64,000 bases of DNA, taken from an uncultured Clostridia bacterium (lineage in GTDB: Bacteria; Bacillota; Clostridia; Oscillospirales; Acutalibacteraceae). Below, in pieces: positions 40,932 to 49,225 of the stretch; the stretch's first letter is position 1, and every line of letters begins with the position of its first letter. The notes under the pieces are model-generated. The model worked only from the letters and a program-made list of their open reading frames with translations. It was not told where the DNA came from and did not search any database. The stretch is taken from NCBI GenBank assembly GCA_947168445.1, contig CAMVLW010000001.1:1-64000 (forward strand), in the 5' to 3' direction. Position numbers and translations under genes: made by a program.

Positions 40932-43523
40932 TTAAATCATGTTTTTGAGTTCGTATAATAAATTCATCGCCTCAATCGGGGTCAGTGTGTTCAAATCCAC
41001 CGATTGAATTTTTTCGACCACCGGGCTTTGCGCCGTCGCCATCAGGGAAAGCTGCGCGGTTTCGTCCGCGTGAGATTTTTTTGAAGGCTTTGCTTCACCC
41101 TTGCCGCTTTCCAGTTCCGCAAGGATTTCCTTTGCGCGGCTGATGATGGAATTCGGCACGCCCGCAAGCTTGGCAACCTCAATGCCGTAGCTGTCGTCGG
41201 CGCCGCCGGGAACAATCCGTCGCAAAAAGGTGATGTCGTCGCCGCGCTTTTTAACGGCAATGTTATAGTTTTTCACGCCGTCGAGCAGCTGCTCCATAAC
41301 GGAAAGCTCGTGATAATGCGTTGCGAACAGCGTTTTGGCGCCCAGCTTTTTCTTGTCGGCACAAAACTCCAAAACCGCTCTGGCAATGCTCATGCCGTCG
41401 AAGGTGGAGGTTCCTCTGCCGATTTCGTCGAGAATCAGCAGGCTCTTGGACGTCGCGGATTTGACGATATGCGCCACCTCGCTCATCTCCACCATAAAGG
41501 TTGACTGACCGGAAGCCAAATCGTCAGACGCTCCGACGCGGGTGAAAATGCTGTCCACAATGCCGATTCTTGCGTAAGAAGCCGGCACAAAGCTGCCCAT
41601 TTGCGCGAGCAGCACAATCAGGGCAATCTGCCGCATGTAAGTGGATTTACCCGCCATGTTGGGGCCGGTGATAATCGCCACACGGTCGCCCTTGCTGTCG
41701 AGATAGACGTCGTTCGGAACAAACGGCGCGTCTTTGAGCAAGGCTTCCACCACCGGATGGCGCGAATCCTTTATTTGCAAAGCGGAAGATTGAGTGACCT
41801 CGGGGCGCACATAGCGGTTGTCGGAGGCAACGTTGGCAAGGGAAGTCAGCACATCCAGTGCGGCGATTGACTTTGCCGTGCGCTGAATCCGCTCCAAGTT
41901 CTTCGCGACTGTTTGACGGATAGAATCAAAAATCGCGTATTCCATCGCAACGCTTCTGTCCTTTGCGCCGAGAATCCGTCCTTCGATTTCTTTTAAGTCG
42001 GGCGTGATGTAACGCTCGCAGTTGGTGAGGGTTTGCTTGCGGATGTAGGTTTCGGGCACCTGCGATTTATAGGAATTCGTCACCTCTATGTAGTAGCCGA
42101 ACACCTTATTATAGCCGACGCGCAGCTTGGGAATACCGGTTTTTTCCTTCTCGTCGGCTTCAATCTTTGCGAGAATATCCTTCGAGTCGGTCATATCGGA
42201 CACAACCGAGTCAAGCTCTTCGTCGTAGCCGCGCGCAATCATGCCGCCTTCTCTGACGGAAAACGGCGGGCTTTCGACAATTGCGGAATCAATCAGTGCG
42301 TGAATATCCTCCAGCAAGTCGAGATTGCGGTAAACCATTTTTAAATGAGAGGAACGGCAATTGGCAATCAAGCCGGAAATCGCCGGCAGGTTTTGAATTG
42401 CCGCGCACAGAGAACGCAAATCTCTCGCGTTTGCCGAGCCGTAGACAATGCGCGTCATCAGACGCTCAATGTCGAAGATACCGCTGAGATTTTCGGTGAT
42501 TTCCAGACGGAGCATGGTGTCGTCCACCAGCTCCTCCACCGCCGCCTGACGGTTGTTGATTTTGGAAATATTCATCAGCGGGTGTTCGAGCCACGAGCGA
42601 ATCAGGCGCTTGCCCATGGCGGTTTTTGTCTTGTCAATCACCCATAAAAGTGAACCGCGCTTTTCCTTGGAAAGCATGGTCTGGGTGAGTTCTAAGTTAC
42701 GTTGAGTGTTGAAGTCGAGCCGCATATACTGCGCTTCGGAATACAATTCAATATGGCTGATGCGCTCCAAGCCCGACATTTGGGTTTCTTTGAGATAATT
42801 TATCAGCGCGCCGACGGTGCACAGCAGCACGGGCTTGTCCTTGACGTCATTATACTCCGCGCCGAATTGGTCGAGCACGGTCTGCGCACATTCGGCTTCA
42901 TTGAATTTTGTATCCTCCAGCATTTCAACGCCCGCGGAGAGTCTGGTTTTAATAAAGGAAGGCAACTCCTTGATGGCGATAATGTCGCCGCCAATCAGGA
43001 TTTCACGCGGACTGTAGCTTGACAGCTGGTTGGTGAGGATATTCACACTGTCCTTGCCCGTGATTTCGGTCGCTAATAATTCTCCTGTGGAAATATCGCA
43101 GAAGCAAAGACCGATGGCTTTCTTTTCGGAATACATGCAGCAGATGTAGTTGTTTTTGCCCTCTTCAAGCATGCTCTGCTCCATGACGGTGCCGGGCGTG
43201 ATAACGCGGATAATATCGCGCTTCACCAAGCCCTTTGCCGCTTTGGGATCCTCGGTCTGTTCGCAGATAGCGACCTTGTAGCCCTTGGCGACAAGTCTTG
43301 CGATATAGCTCTCACAGCTGTGGAACGGCACGCCGCACATGGGCGCGCGTTCTGCCTGTCCGCAATCTCTGCCGGTGAGTGTGAGTTCGAGCTCCTTGGA
43401 GGCTATTTTGGCGTCCTCATAGAACATCTCATAAAAATCGCCCAACCGATAAAACAGAATACAGTCCTTGTTTTGCTCTTTGATCTCAAAATACTGCTTC
43501 ATCATCGGAGAAAGCTCCGCCAT
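40932..43523 (-). CDS. mutS: DNA mismatch repair protein MutS
   Basis: 863 aa. Mismatch-binding Phe-x-Glu segment is YRLGDFYEMF, and the domain opens with MMKQYFEIKEQNKD. The C-terminal ABC-type ATPase has Walker A TGPNMAGKSTYMRQ, ASDDLASGQSTFMVEM and Walker B LLILDEIGRGTSTFDG. It recognises mismatches and recruits MutL, encoded next. Start set at ATG 43523 giving the family N-terminus; an earlier frame to 43541 adds six residues. Confidence 0.97.
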   Translation of the reverse strand: MAELSPMMKQYFEIKEQNKDCILFYRLGDFYEMFYEDAKIASKELELTLTGRDCGQAERAPMCGVPFHSCESYIARLVAKGYKVAICEQTEDPKAAKGLVKRDIIRVITPGTVMEQSMLEEGKNNYICCMYSEKKAIGLCFCDISTGELLATEITGKDSVNILTNQLSSYSPREILIGGDIIAIKELPSFIKTRLSAGVEMLEDTKFNEAECAQTVLDQFGAEYNDVKDKPVLLCTVGALINYLKETQMSGLERISHIELYSEAQYMRLDFNTQRNLELTQTMLSKEKRGSLLWVIDKTKTAMGKRLIRSWLEHPLMNISKINNRQAAVEELVDDTMLRLEITENLSGIFDIERLMTRIVYGSANARDLRSLCAAIQNLPAISGLIANCRSSHLKMVYRNLDLLEDIHALIDSAIVESPPFSVREGGMIARGYDEELDSVVSDMTDSKDILAKIEADEKEKTGIPKLRVGYNKVFGYYIEVTNSYKSQVPETYIRKQTLTNCERYITPDLKEIEGRILGAKDRSVAMEYAIFDSIRQTVAKNLERIQRTAKSIAALDVLTSLANVASDNRYVRPEVTQSSALQIKDSRHPVVEALLKDAPFVPNDVYLDSKGDRVAIITGPNMAGKSTYMRQIALIVLLAQMGSFVPASYARIGIVDSIFTRVGASDDLASGQSTFMVEMSEVAHIVKSATSKSLLILDEIGRGTSTFDGMSIARAVLEFCADKKKLGAKTLFATHYHELSVMEQLLDGVKNYNIAVKKRGDDITFLRRIVPGGADDSYGIEVAKLAGVPNSIISRAKEILAELESGKGEAKPSKKSHADETAQLSLMATAQSPVVEKIQSVDLNTLTPIEAMNLLYELKNMI

Positions 43524-43552
43524 TTTCTCACACCCTTTCAATAATTGTTATC

Positions 43553-43957
43553 TTACGAGCAGCCGCCGCAGGTGCTGCAGCTTCCGGTGCAGTCCTGATA
43601 ATCAGCGGTTTCGGGGTCTTGTCCCTGTGCGCTCTGCTGAATAATCGCGTTAATGCGGTTGAGCAAGCCGTCAAACGCCTGCTTTGCCTCGTTGTAAGCA
43701 ATCATGCGGTCGTTGGACATGATTTTGGAATACACCTCGCGCATTTCCTTGTTTGCCTTGGTGAGTTTTTCCTGATCTCTGTCCTGCTTTGCCGCTTCGT
43801 CGTTAATAATCATTCTTTTGAGGTTGAACTCTCCGATTAAATCCTGAAGTTCCGTGTCGGCATCGGCGGTCTTTTGCGCCTGCTGCCATTTCAGAAAGGT
43901 TTCCTCCTGCTGAATTGCCTTGCCTAATTCTCTTGTCAGTGCAATAACGTCCATCAT
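43553..43957 (-). CDS. YlbF/YmcA family protein with cysteine-rich tail
   Basis: 134 aa all-helical Com_YlbF protein (VIALTRELGKAIQQEETFLKW opening). In Bacillus, YlbF, YmcA and YaaT form a complex that carries iron-sulfur clusters and guides RNase Y. The C-terminal tail CTGSCSTCGGCS has four closely spaced cysteines fit for a cluster or zinc. Position between miaB and mutS mirrors Bacillus ymcA. AGGAGGAAG precedes the ATG. Confidence 0.85.
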   Translation of the reverse strand: MMDVIALTRELGKAIQQEETFLKWQQAQKTADADTELQDLIGEFNLKRMIINDEAAKQDRDQEKLTKANKEMREVYSKIMSNDRMIAYNEAKQAFDGLLNRINAIIQQSAQGQDPETADYQDCTGSCSTCGGCS

Positions 43958-43966
43958 AACTTCCTC

Positions 43967-45379
43967 CTATATTAATTCGCCCTTTAAAATCCAGTTGCGG
44001 GCTTTGGTGATTTTTACGTTTTGGAAGGTACCAATCAGGTCTTTGCCGCCGTCGAGTTCCACGATAATATTGCCGCTGGTGCGGGCGTTGAGTTCGCCGG
44101 TTTTTTCCTTGACGCCTTCAATTAAAACCTTCTCTGTCTGTCCGACCATAGAGGAACAGCGCTTTGCGGCGATTTCCTCCTGCACATCAAGCAGTTCCCG
44201 GAACCACTTGCCCTTTTCCTCGGCGGAAACGGGATCGTCGTATTTTTCCGCGGGCGTTCCTTTTCGCGGGGAGAAAATGAAGGTGAAAAGCGAAGTAAAC
44301 TCCACCTCCCGAATCAAGGAAAGCGTTTCCTTGAAATCCTCATAGGTTTCGCCCGGAAAGCCGACAATGATGTCGCTCGTCAGCGAAACGCCGTCAATGC
44401 GCTCCTTGGCGTAAGCGATGGTTTCCAGATATTTTTTGCGGTCATAGTGGCGGTTCATCGCCTTTAAAATGCGGTCTGACCCGCTTTGGAACGGCAGATG
44501 CAGGTGCTTGCTGATGTGTTTTCCACTTGCAATCGCGTCAATGAGTTCCTTTGAACAGTCCTTTGGGTGCGAGGTCATGAACCGCAGCCAATAGTCGCCT
44601 TCAAAGGAATCAATCTCCCGGATCAGTTCGGCAAAGGTCACAGGATTTTCAAGCGTTTTGCCGTAGGAATTCACGTTCTGACCGAGCAGAGTGATGTCCT
44701 TATAGCCGCTTGCAATCATCTCGCGTGCTTCCTTGAGAATCACGTCCTTTTCTCTGCTGCGCTCTCTGCCGCGGACATACGGCACAATGCAGTAGGTGCA
44801 GAAGTTGTTGCAGCCGTACATAATCGGCAGCCAGCCCTTAAAAATGCCGTCGCGGTGAACGGGAAAGCCCTCATATATTTTTTTGTCGTCGTTGCCGCGC
44901 TCAAACACACGCTTGCCGTCAACCAAGGACGTATAAAGCAACTCGGGAAAATGGTGCAGCGAATGGGTGCCGAACACCAAGCCCACAAACGGAAAGCTGT
45001 TGTAAATGCGGTTGGCAACGTGCTCTTGCTCCATCATGCAGCCGCACAGCGCAATTAGAACCTGCGGGTGCTTTCTCTTTAGGTTTTTCAGCGCGCCGAC
45101 ATTGCCGAACACCCTGTCCTCGGCGTGCTCACGCACGGCGCAGGTGTTGAATAAAATAAAATCCGCGTCGTCGGGAGAATCGGAAAAATCAAAGCCCGCC
45201 TCACTGAGCATTCCCTTGATTTTTTCGCTATCGGCAACATTCTGCTGACAACCGTAGGTGCGGACAAACGCAATGGGCTTTTCGCCGCGTTTGCGAATTT
45301 CTATAATTTCGGCAATCAGCTTGATATATTCCGACTGTTTTTCGGACAGCTGCTCCGCTTTAATGATATTCTCCGCCAA
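43967..45379 (-). CDS. miaB: tRNA-2-methylthio-N6-dimethylallyladenosine synthase MiaB
   Basis: 470 aa. N-terminal UPF0004 domain with its three cluster cysteines (TYGCQQNVADSE, FNTCAVREHAED, LCGCMMEQE), radical SAM motif CNNFCTYCIVPYVRG, and C-terminal TRAM domain. It methylthiolates i6A37 made by MiaA. The start is TTG at 45379, 6 bases after AAGGAGGC, and the promoter at 45423-45451 excludes the longer frame that reaches 45466. Confidence 0.95.
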   Translation of the reverse strand: MAENIIKAEQLSEKQSEYIKLIAEIIEIRKRGEKPIAFVRTYGCQQNVADSEKIKGMLSEAGFDFSDSPDDADFILFNTCAVREHAEDRVFGNVGALKNLKRKHPQVLIALCGCMMEQEHVANRIYNSFPFVGLVFGTHSLHHFPELLYTSLVDGKRVFERGNDDKKIYEGFPVHRDGIFKGWLPIMYGCNNFCTYCIVPYVRGRERSREKDVILKEAREMIASGYKDITLLGQNVNSYGKTLENPVTFAELIREIDSFEGDYWLRFMTSHPKDCSKELIDAIASGKHISKHLHLPFQSGSDRILKAMNRHYDRKKYLETIAYAKERIDGVSLTSDIIVGFPGETYEDFKETLSLIREVEFTSLFTFIFSPRKGTPAEKYDDPVSAEEKGKWFRELLDVQEEIAAKRCSSMVGQTEKVLIEGVKEKTGELNARTSGNIIVELDGGKDLIGTFQNVKITKARNWILKGELI

Positions 45380-45422
45380 ACAAACGCCTCCTTGCCCATT
45401 GTAATTATTTTCTAACTTATAG

Positions 45423-45451
45423 ATTATATCACAATTGCAAGGGCATTTCAA
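45423..45451 (-). promoter_or_regulatory. Sigma-A promoter of miaB operon
   Basis: Minus strand: -35 TTGAAA (45451-45446), 17-bp spacer, -10 TATAAT (45428-45423) with TG upstream. Confidence 0.85.
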
Positions 45452-45480
45452 TATATTTTTCCACAATATTTCGGCTTTTA

Positions 45481-46137
45481 TCAGCGAATCGGCGTGTAAT
45501 ATCCACCATATGTTGTGGGAATCGCTCCCACGAGCACAGACTGCGCGATTTCAAAATCCGTGGAGAAGGTCAAGGTATCTTTATAATCCACGGACGCGGT
45601 GACAATCGAGGACGTGACAACGAGCTTGATGTGATGAACGGTTTGGTTAATTCCCGCCTCCTCAAAGGTACTTTGCAGTTCCGCCGAAAAGCTGCCTGTG
45701 ATGCAGTAGGTCAGCGGAATCCGCGGACCGTAGTTGGCAATCAGGGTCAGCCCGGTGAACGCGCCGAGCGGAACATGCATGGCGCTGTTATGGATTTTTT
45801 CCGCTTCCTCCTCCGCAGCGGCAACAACGCGGGCTTTGAGCAGGTTGATTTTTTCGGAATTCGTTTCTACGGCGCTGACGGAACCGTCGTGATATTGGAG
45901 CGTAGTTAAATCCTCGTATGAGAATTCTCCTCCGCCAATCACCTTTTCCACCGCGCTGCAAACCGCGTCGGTCGTCACCTGGCGCGCAAAGGCGGGCAGG
46001 TAGGATTTGCTGAAGGTTGAAGCCTTTTTTTCAAAGCAGCGGATTCCCCAAAACAGCAGCAGCAAAAGAATAAAAAGCACCAAAAACCGCTTGCGCCTTT
46101 TTCCCCTCCTGTGCCGCTTGACTCTTTTTGCAACCAA
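45481..46137 (-). CDS. yunB: Sporulation protein YunB
   Basis: 218 aa. A very basic start (KRVKRHRRGKRRKRF), one membrane helix (about 17-33), then an extracytoplasmic domain typical of YunB: IHNSAMHVPLGAFTGLTLIA, GPRIPLTYCITGSF, EEAGINQTVHHIKL and ending in VLVGAIPTTYGG. In Bacillus it is a mother-cell protein needed for sporulation. Start is TTG at 46137, 5 bases after GAGGGGTG, which is also the 3' arm of the preceding terminator. Confidence 0.88.
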   Translation of the reverse strand: MVAKRVKRHRRGKRRKRFLVLFILLLLLFWGIRCFEKKASTFSKSYLPAFARQVTTDAVCSAVEKVIGGGEFSYEDLTTLQYHDGSVSAVETNSEKINLLKARVVAAAEEEAEKIHNSAMHVPLGAFTGLTLIANYGPRIPLTYCITGSFSAELQSTFEEAGINQTVHHIKLVVTSSIVTASVDYKDTLTFSTDFEIAQSVLVGAIPTTYGGYYTPIR

Positions 46138-46171
46138 AAAAACACCCCTCGTACATACTATACAAGGGGTG
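46138..46171 (-). terminator. Terminator after the zinc-ribbon gene, overlapping the yunB ribosome binding site
   Basis: Stem CACCCCT/AGGGGTG (46171-46165 with 46149-46143), inner pairs GTA/TAC, then seven T on the minus strand. The 3' arm doubles as the yunB ribosome binding site and the T-run abuts its TTG start. Confidence 0.85.
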
Positions 46172-46184
46172 AATTCCTGTGAAA

Positions 46185-46694
46185 TTATTTCTCTTCGCTT
46201 TCGTTTTCGTTTTGCTTTTCGCTCTCGTCTTTCTTCTCGCAGCTGTCCTTGGCGCCGCAGGAATCGCAATCAGCGTCGCAATCCTCGTCCTCCTCAAACA
46301 AATCGGAAAAGTCAAATTCAAGCAGCTCGCCGCAGTTGGGACAATTGATTTCGCCTTCAAGGAGCACATCCTCGGAAACATGAATCTTTTCGCCGCAGGC
46401 GGCGCAGGTCACTTCATAGAAGGGATTTTCTTCGTCGTCGAAGTCGTCATAATCGTCCTCGTCGTCGTAATCCTCATCATAGACCTCGTTTTCAACGTCA
46501 GCCAAATCATGGTCGATTTCGTCAACCTGCTCGCTGAGCTCGTCATAGAGCTCCTGCATATCCTGAACGTCATATGCCATATCGTCCAGAAGGTCGATAA
46601 TCGCGTTCAGCACCTTTACCTCCGGCTTGTTTTCGTCGAGCGCAAGACCCTCTGCCAAGCCTTTGATATAAGCAATCTTCTCAGTTAAATCCAT
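46185..46694 (-). CDS. Acidic zinc-ribbon protein, CD1247 N-terminal-domain type
   Basis: 169 aa. N-terminal helical domain LTEKIAYIKGLAEGLAL..VLNAIIDLLDDMA, a strongly acidic stretch of Asp/Glu/Tyr (about 58-88), and a zinc ribbon CAACGEKIHV..CPNCGELLEF (about 95-125). The tail has more cysteines (DCDADCDSCGAKDSCEKK) and is Glu/Lys-rich. I recognise the N-terminal part as the clostridial CD1247-type family of unknown function. It follows efp by about 13 bp and likely shares its transcript. Confidence 0.7.
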   Translation of the reverse strand: MDLTEKIAYIKGLAEGLALDENKPEVKVLNAIIDLLDDMAYDVQDMQELYDELSEQVDEIDHDLADVENEVYDEDYDDEDDYDDFDDEENPFYEVTCAACGEKIHVSEDVLLEGEINCPNCGELLEFDFSDLFEEDEDCDADCDSCGAKDSCEKKDESEKQNENESEEK

Positions 46695-46707
46695 AGCTTA
46701 CTCCAAA

Positions 46708-47265
46708 TTATGCTCTGCCCATGTATTCGCCGGTGCGGGTATCAATCTGAATAACCTCGCCCTCGTCGATGAACAGCGGAACCTTAATCTCCGCGCCTGT
46801 TTCCAGGGTAGCGGGCTTGGTAGCGTTGGTAGCGGTGTCACCCTTAAAGCCGGGATCGGTCTTGGTTACCTGCAGCTCAACAAAGTTGGGCGGCTCAACG
46901 CCGAACACGTTGCCCTTGTAGGAGAGAATCTTGCAGACCATGTTCTCCTTGACAAACTTGAAGTTGTCGCCGAGCACGCTCTTGTTAATCGGAATCTGCT
47001 CCCATGTTTCGGTATCCATGAAGTAGTAGAGATCGCCGTCGGAATAGCTGTACTCCATATCTTTTCTCTCAATGAATGCGGTGGGATATTTGTCGTTGGG
47101 GTTGAAAGTCTTTTCAACAACAGCGCCTGTAATCACGTTTCTGATTTTTGTTCTGACGAACGCAGCGCCCTTACCGGGTTTAACGTGCTGGAACTCGATG
47201 ATGGAAACCACCTGTCCGTCCATTTCAAATGTTACGCCGTTTCTGAAATCACCTGCTGAAATCAT
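46708..47265 (-). CDS. efp: Elongation factor P
   Basis: 185 aa, three beta-barrel domains. [20 protein letters not shown] opens it, [14 protein letters not shown] is the tip loop with the modifiable Lys position, and the C-terminal [11 protein letters not shown] is diagnostic. It relieves ribosome stalling at polyproline. AGGAGGTAA precedes the ATG. Own promoter upstream. Confidence 0.97.
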   Translation of the reverse strand: MISAGDFRNGVTFEMDGQVVSIIEFQHVKPGKGAAFVRTKIRNVITGAVVEKTFNPNDKYPTAFIERKDMEYSYSDGDLYYFMDTETWEQIPINKSVLGDNFKFVKENMVCKILSYKGNVFGVEPPNFVELQVTKTDPGFKGDTATNATKPATLETGAEIKVPLFIDEGEVIQIDTRTGEYMGRA

Positions 47266-47312
47266 TTGAATTACCTCCTGTGAATTTTGTCATACCAGTC
47301 ATGGTTAAGAGT

Positions 47313-47341
47313 ATTATACATAATTATGCCAAAAAAAGCAA
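47313..47341 (-). promoter_or_regulatory. Sigma-A promoter of efp
   Basis: Minus strand: -35 TTGCTT (47341-47336), 17-bp spacer, -10 TATAAT (47318-47313) with TG upstream. Confidence 0.75.
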
Positions 47342-47346
47342 GTGTT

Positions 47347-48435
47347 TTAAAGAATTATCAATTCCTTTGGCAAATTTACGAAATTATGATAGCCGTTTTC
47401 GGTTACGCAGAGCATATCCTCAATGCGCACGCCGAACTCTCCGGGCAGATAAATGCCGGGTTCGTCGGTAATCACCATGTTCGGCTGCAAAATCGCGTCG
47501 CTGCGGGACGACACATAGGGCAGCTCGTGAATATCAAGCCCTACGCCGTGACCGGTGGAATGACCGAAGAACTTTCCGTAGCCCGCCTGTGTGATAATAT
47601 CGCGCGCGGTTTTGTCCACATCACTGCACTTGACGCCGGGCTTGACCGCCTCCAGCGCCTTTAACTGCGCCTGTAAAACAATATCATAGATTTCGCGCAT
47701 TTTATCGGTAGCGGAACCGATTGCCACAGTGCGGGTGGTATCGCTGTGATAGCCCTCATACATTGCGCCGAAATCAACGGTGAAGAAGTCGCCCTCACGC
47801 ACAACATCATCTGACGGCACGCCGTGCGGCAGCGAGGTCTTTTTTCCTGTAATCGTGATTAAGCTGAAGGAAATGTCCTCCGCGCCGCGCAGCTTCATTT
47901 CAAATTCCAGCCGAGCGGAGATTTCACGCTCGGTTACGCCGGGCTTGAGGTAGTTGAGCATTTCAAGATAACCCTGCTCGGCAATTTTCTGCGCGGCGGC
48001 GATTCTGTCAAGCTCGGTTTCGTCCTTAATAACGCGGATGTCGCCGATTTGCTTGTCGAGTTTATCCCCTGTCACCAATTCAATGCCATGCTCAGAGAGC
48101 TTTTCTTTAAAAAGGCTGTAACGGCTCAGCGTCATGTGGTCTGCTTCCACCAAAACCGCGTCAATGCTCTCGTCTGTCAAAGCGGAAAGCAGGCTTTCGG
48201 AGAGTCTTTCAAAGCAAACGACCTTGCAGCCGTGCGACTTGTTCTGCGCCGCTTCAAAATAGCGGAAATCCACCAACAGCGTCGCGGTGTTCTGCGTGAC
48301 AAGCAGCGCGCCTTCGCTGTGGAAAAAGCCGGTGAAATAACCGATGTTCACTTCGTTTGTAACAAGCAGCGCTTCGTGTGAACCGCCGAGCACCGCTCTT
48401 AATCCGTTAATTCTGTTTTCGAATAATTCTTTCAT
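47347..48435 (-). CDS. Xaa-Pro aminopeptidase/dipeptidase (M24 family)
   Basis: 362 aa. N-terminal creatinase-like domain, then pita-bread peptidase with metal ligands: Asp in FTVDFGAMYEGYHSD (two), His in GHSTGHGVGLDIHE, Glu in VITDEPGIYLPG and Glu in GVRIEDMLCV. It cleaves N-terminal residues before proline. Often found next to efp, as here. ATG at 48435 shares one base with the aroQ stop. Confidence 0.92.
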   Translation of the reverse strand: MKELFENRINGLRAVLGGSHEALLVTNEVNIGYFTGFFHSEGALLVTQNTATLLVDFRYFEAAQNKSHGCKVVCFERLSESLLSALTDESIDAVLVEADHMTLSRYSLFKEKLSEHGIELVTGDKLDKQIGDIRVIKDETELDRIAAAQKIAEQGYLEMLNYLKPGVTEREISARLEFEMKLRGAEDISFSLITITGKKTSLPHGVPSDDVVREGDFFTVDFGAMYEGYHSDTTRTVAIGSATDKMREIYDIVLQAQLKALEAVKPGVKCSDVDKTARDIITQAGYGKFFGHSTGHGVGLDIHELPYVSSRSDAILQPNMVITDEPGIYLPGEFGVRIEDMLCVTENGYHNFVNLPKELIIL

Positions 48436-48866
48436 CAAATCAAGTCCTTTAATGCCGAAATTGCGAGAAAATAACTGTGCTTGCCAAAGCCCGCAATCTG
48501 TCCTGCGCACACGGGCGCAATCACCGAATGCCGGCGGAATTCCTCGCGCGCGTGTATGTTGGACATGTGAACCTCCACATACGGAATGTTTACTGCCGCA
48601 ATTGCGTCGCGCAGAGCATAGCTGTAGTGGGTCAACGCGCCTGCGTTAATCACCGCACCGTCAAAGCTCAGACGGGATTCATGGATTTTGTCAATCAAAT
48701 CACCCTCGTGGTTTGATTGATACACCTCCGCTTCAAAATCGTTGTCCTCGGCAAACGCGAGGATTTCGCTCTCGATCGTTTCGGCGGTTTCTGTACCGTA
48801 GACGCCTTTTTCGCGGATGCCGACCATATTGAGGTTGGGGCCGAGCAAAACAAGAATTCTTTTCAT
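48435..48866 (-). CDS. aroQ: Type II 3-dehydroquinate dehydratase
   Basis: 143 aa, dodecamer-forming small enzyme of the shikimate pathway. LLGPNLNMVGIREKGVYGTE holds the catalytic Tyr, NAGALTHYSYALRDAI and the VHMSNIHAREEFRRHS stretch hold the His and Arg residues. AAGGTGATT precedes the chosen ATG at 48866. Confidence 0.95.
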   Translation of the reverse strand: MKRILVLLGPNLNMVGIREKGVYGTETAETIESEILAFAEDNDFEAEVYQSNHEGDLIDKIHESRLSFDGAVINAGALTHYSYALRDAIAAVNIPYVEVHMSNIHAREEFRRHSVIAPVCAGQIAGFGKHSYFLAISALKDLI

Positions 48867-48889
48867 TACAATCACCTTAGTTGATAAAA

Positions 48890-48923
48890 TAAACAACAAA
48901 AGCGGACAGAATGCTCTGTCCGC
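48890..48923 (-). terminator. Terminator after rpsU
   Basis: Perfect 9-bp stem GCGGACAGA/TCTGTCCGC (48923-48915 and 48910-48902), loop GCAT, then TTTTGTTGTTT on the minus strand. Read-through may supply aroQ. Confidence 0.85.
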
Positions 48924-48931
48924 CTGTTTGG

Positions 48932-49108
48932 TTACCTGTATTTGCGTTTGCGAGCTGCTTCGGATTTCTTTTTACGCTTTACAGAGGGCTTTTCATAAGC
49001 TTCTCTTTTGCGAACCTCAGCAATAACGCCAGCTCTGGCACACTGCTTTTTGAATCGTCTTAAAGCACTTTCAAGAGATTCATTCTCTTTCAATCTAATC
49101 TCTGCCAT
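48932..49108 (-). CDS. rpsU: 30S ribosomal protein S21
   Basis: 58 aa, read directly from the minus strand: begins [20 protein letters not shown], contains [20 protein letters not shown] and ends in a basic tail (KRKYR). S21 helps mRNA pairing at the 30S platform. GGAGGGAAG precedes the ATG. Preceded by a perfect consensus promoter and followed by a terminator. Confidence 0.97.
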   Translation of the reverse strand: MAEIRLKENESLESALRRFKKQCARAGVIAEVRKREAYEKPSVKRKKKSEAARKRKYR

Positions 49109-49141
49109 CTATCTTCCCTCCCATCTGCCAAACGGCATGGG

Positions 49142-49159
49142 TAATTTGCATAATTTGCA
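49142..49159. repeat. Tandem 9-bp repeat at the rpsU transcript start
   Basis: TAATTTGCA occurs twice head to tail (49142-49150, 49151-49159), beginning 6 bp downstream of the -10 box on the transcribed side, so it covers the likely +1 region. Confidence 0.6.
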
Positions 49160-49165
49160 GTGACT

Positions 49166-49194
49166 ATTATACAATATGTAGCGTTTATTGTCAA
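49166..49194 (-). promoter_or_regulatory. Consensus sigma-A promoter of rpsU
   Basis: Minus strand: -35 TTGACA (49194-49189), exactly 17 bp, -10 TATAAT (49171-49166), a perfect match to consensus. Confidence 0.92.
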
Positions 49195-49225
49195 TAGAAT
49201 TGTAGAAATTTAGAAGAAATTAATT

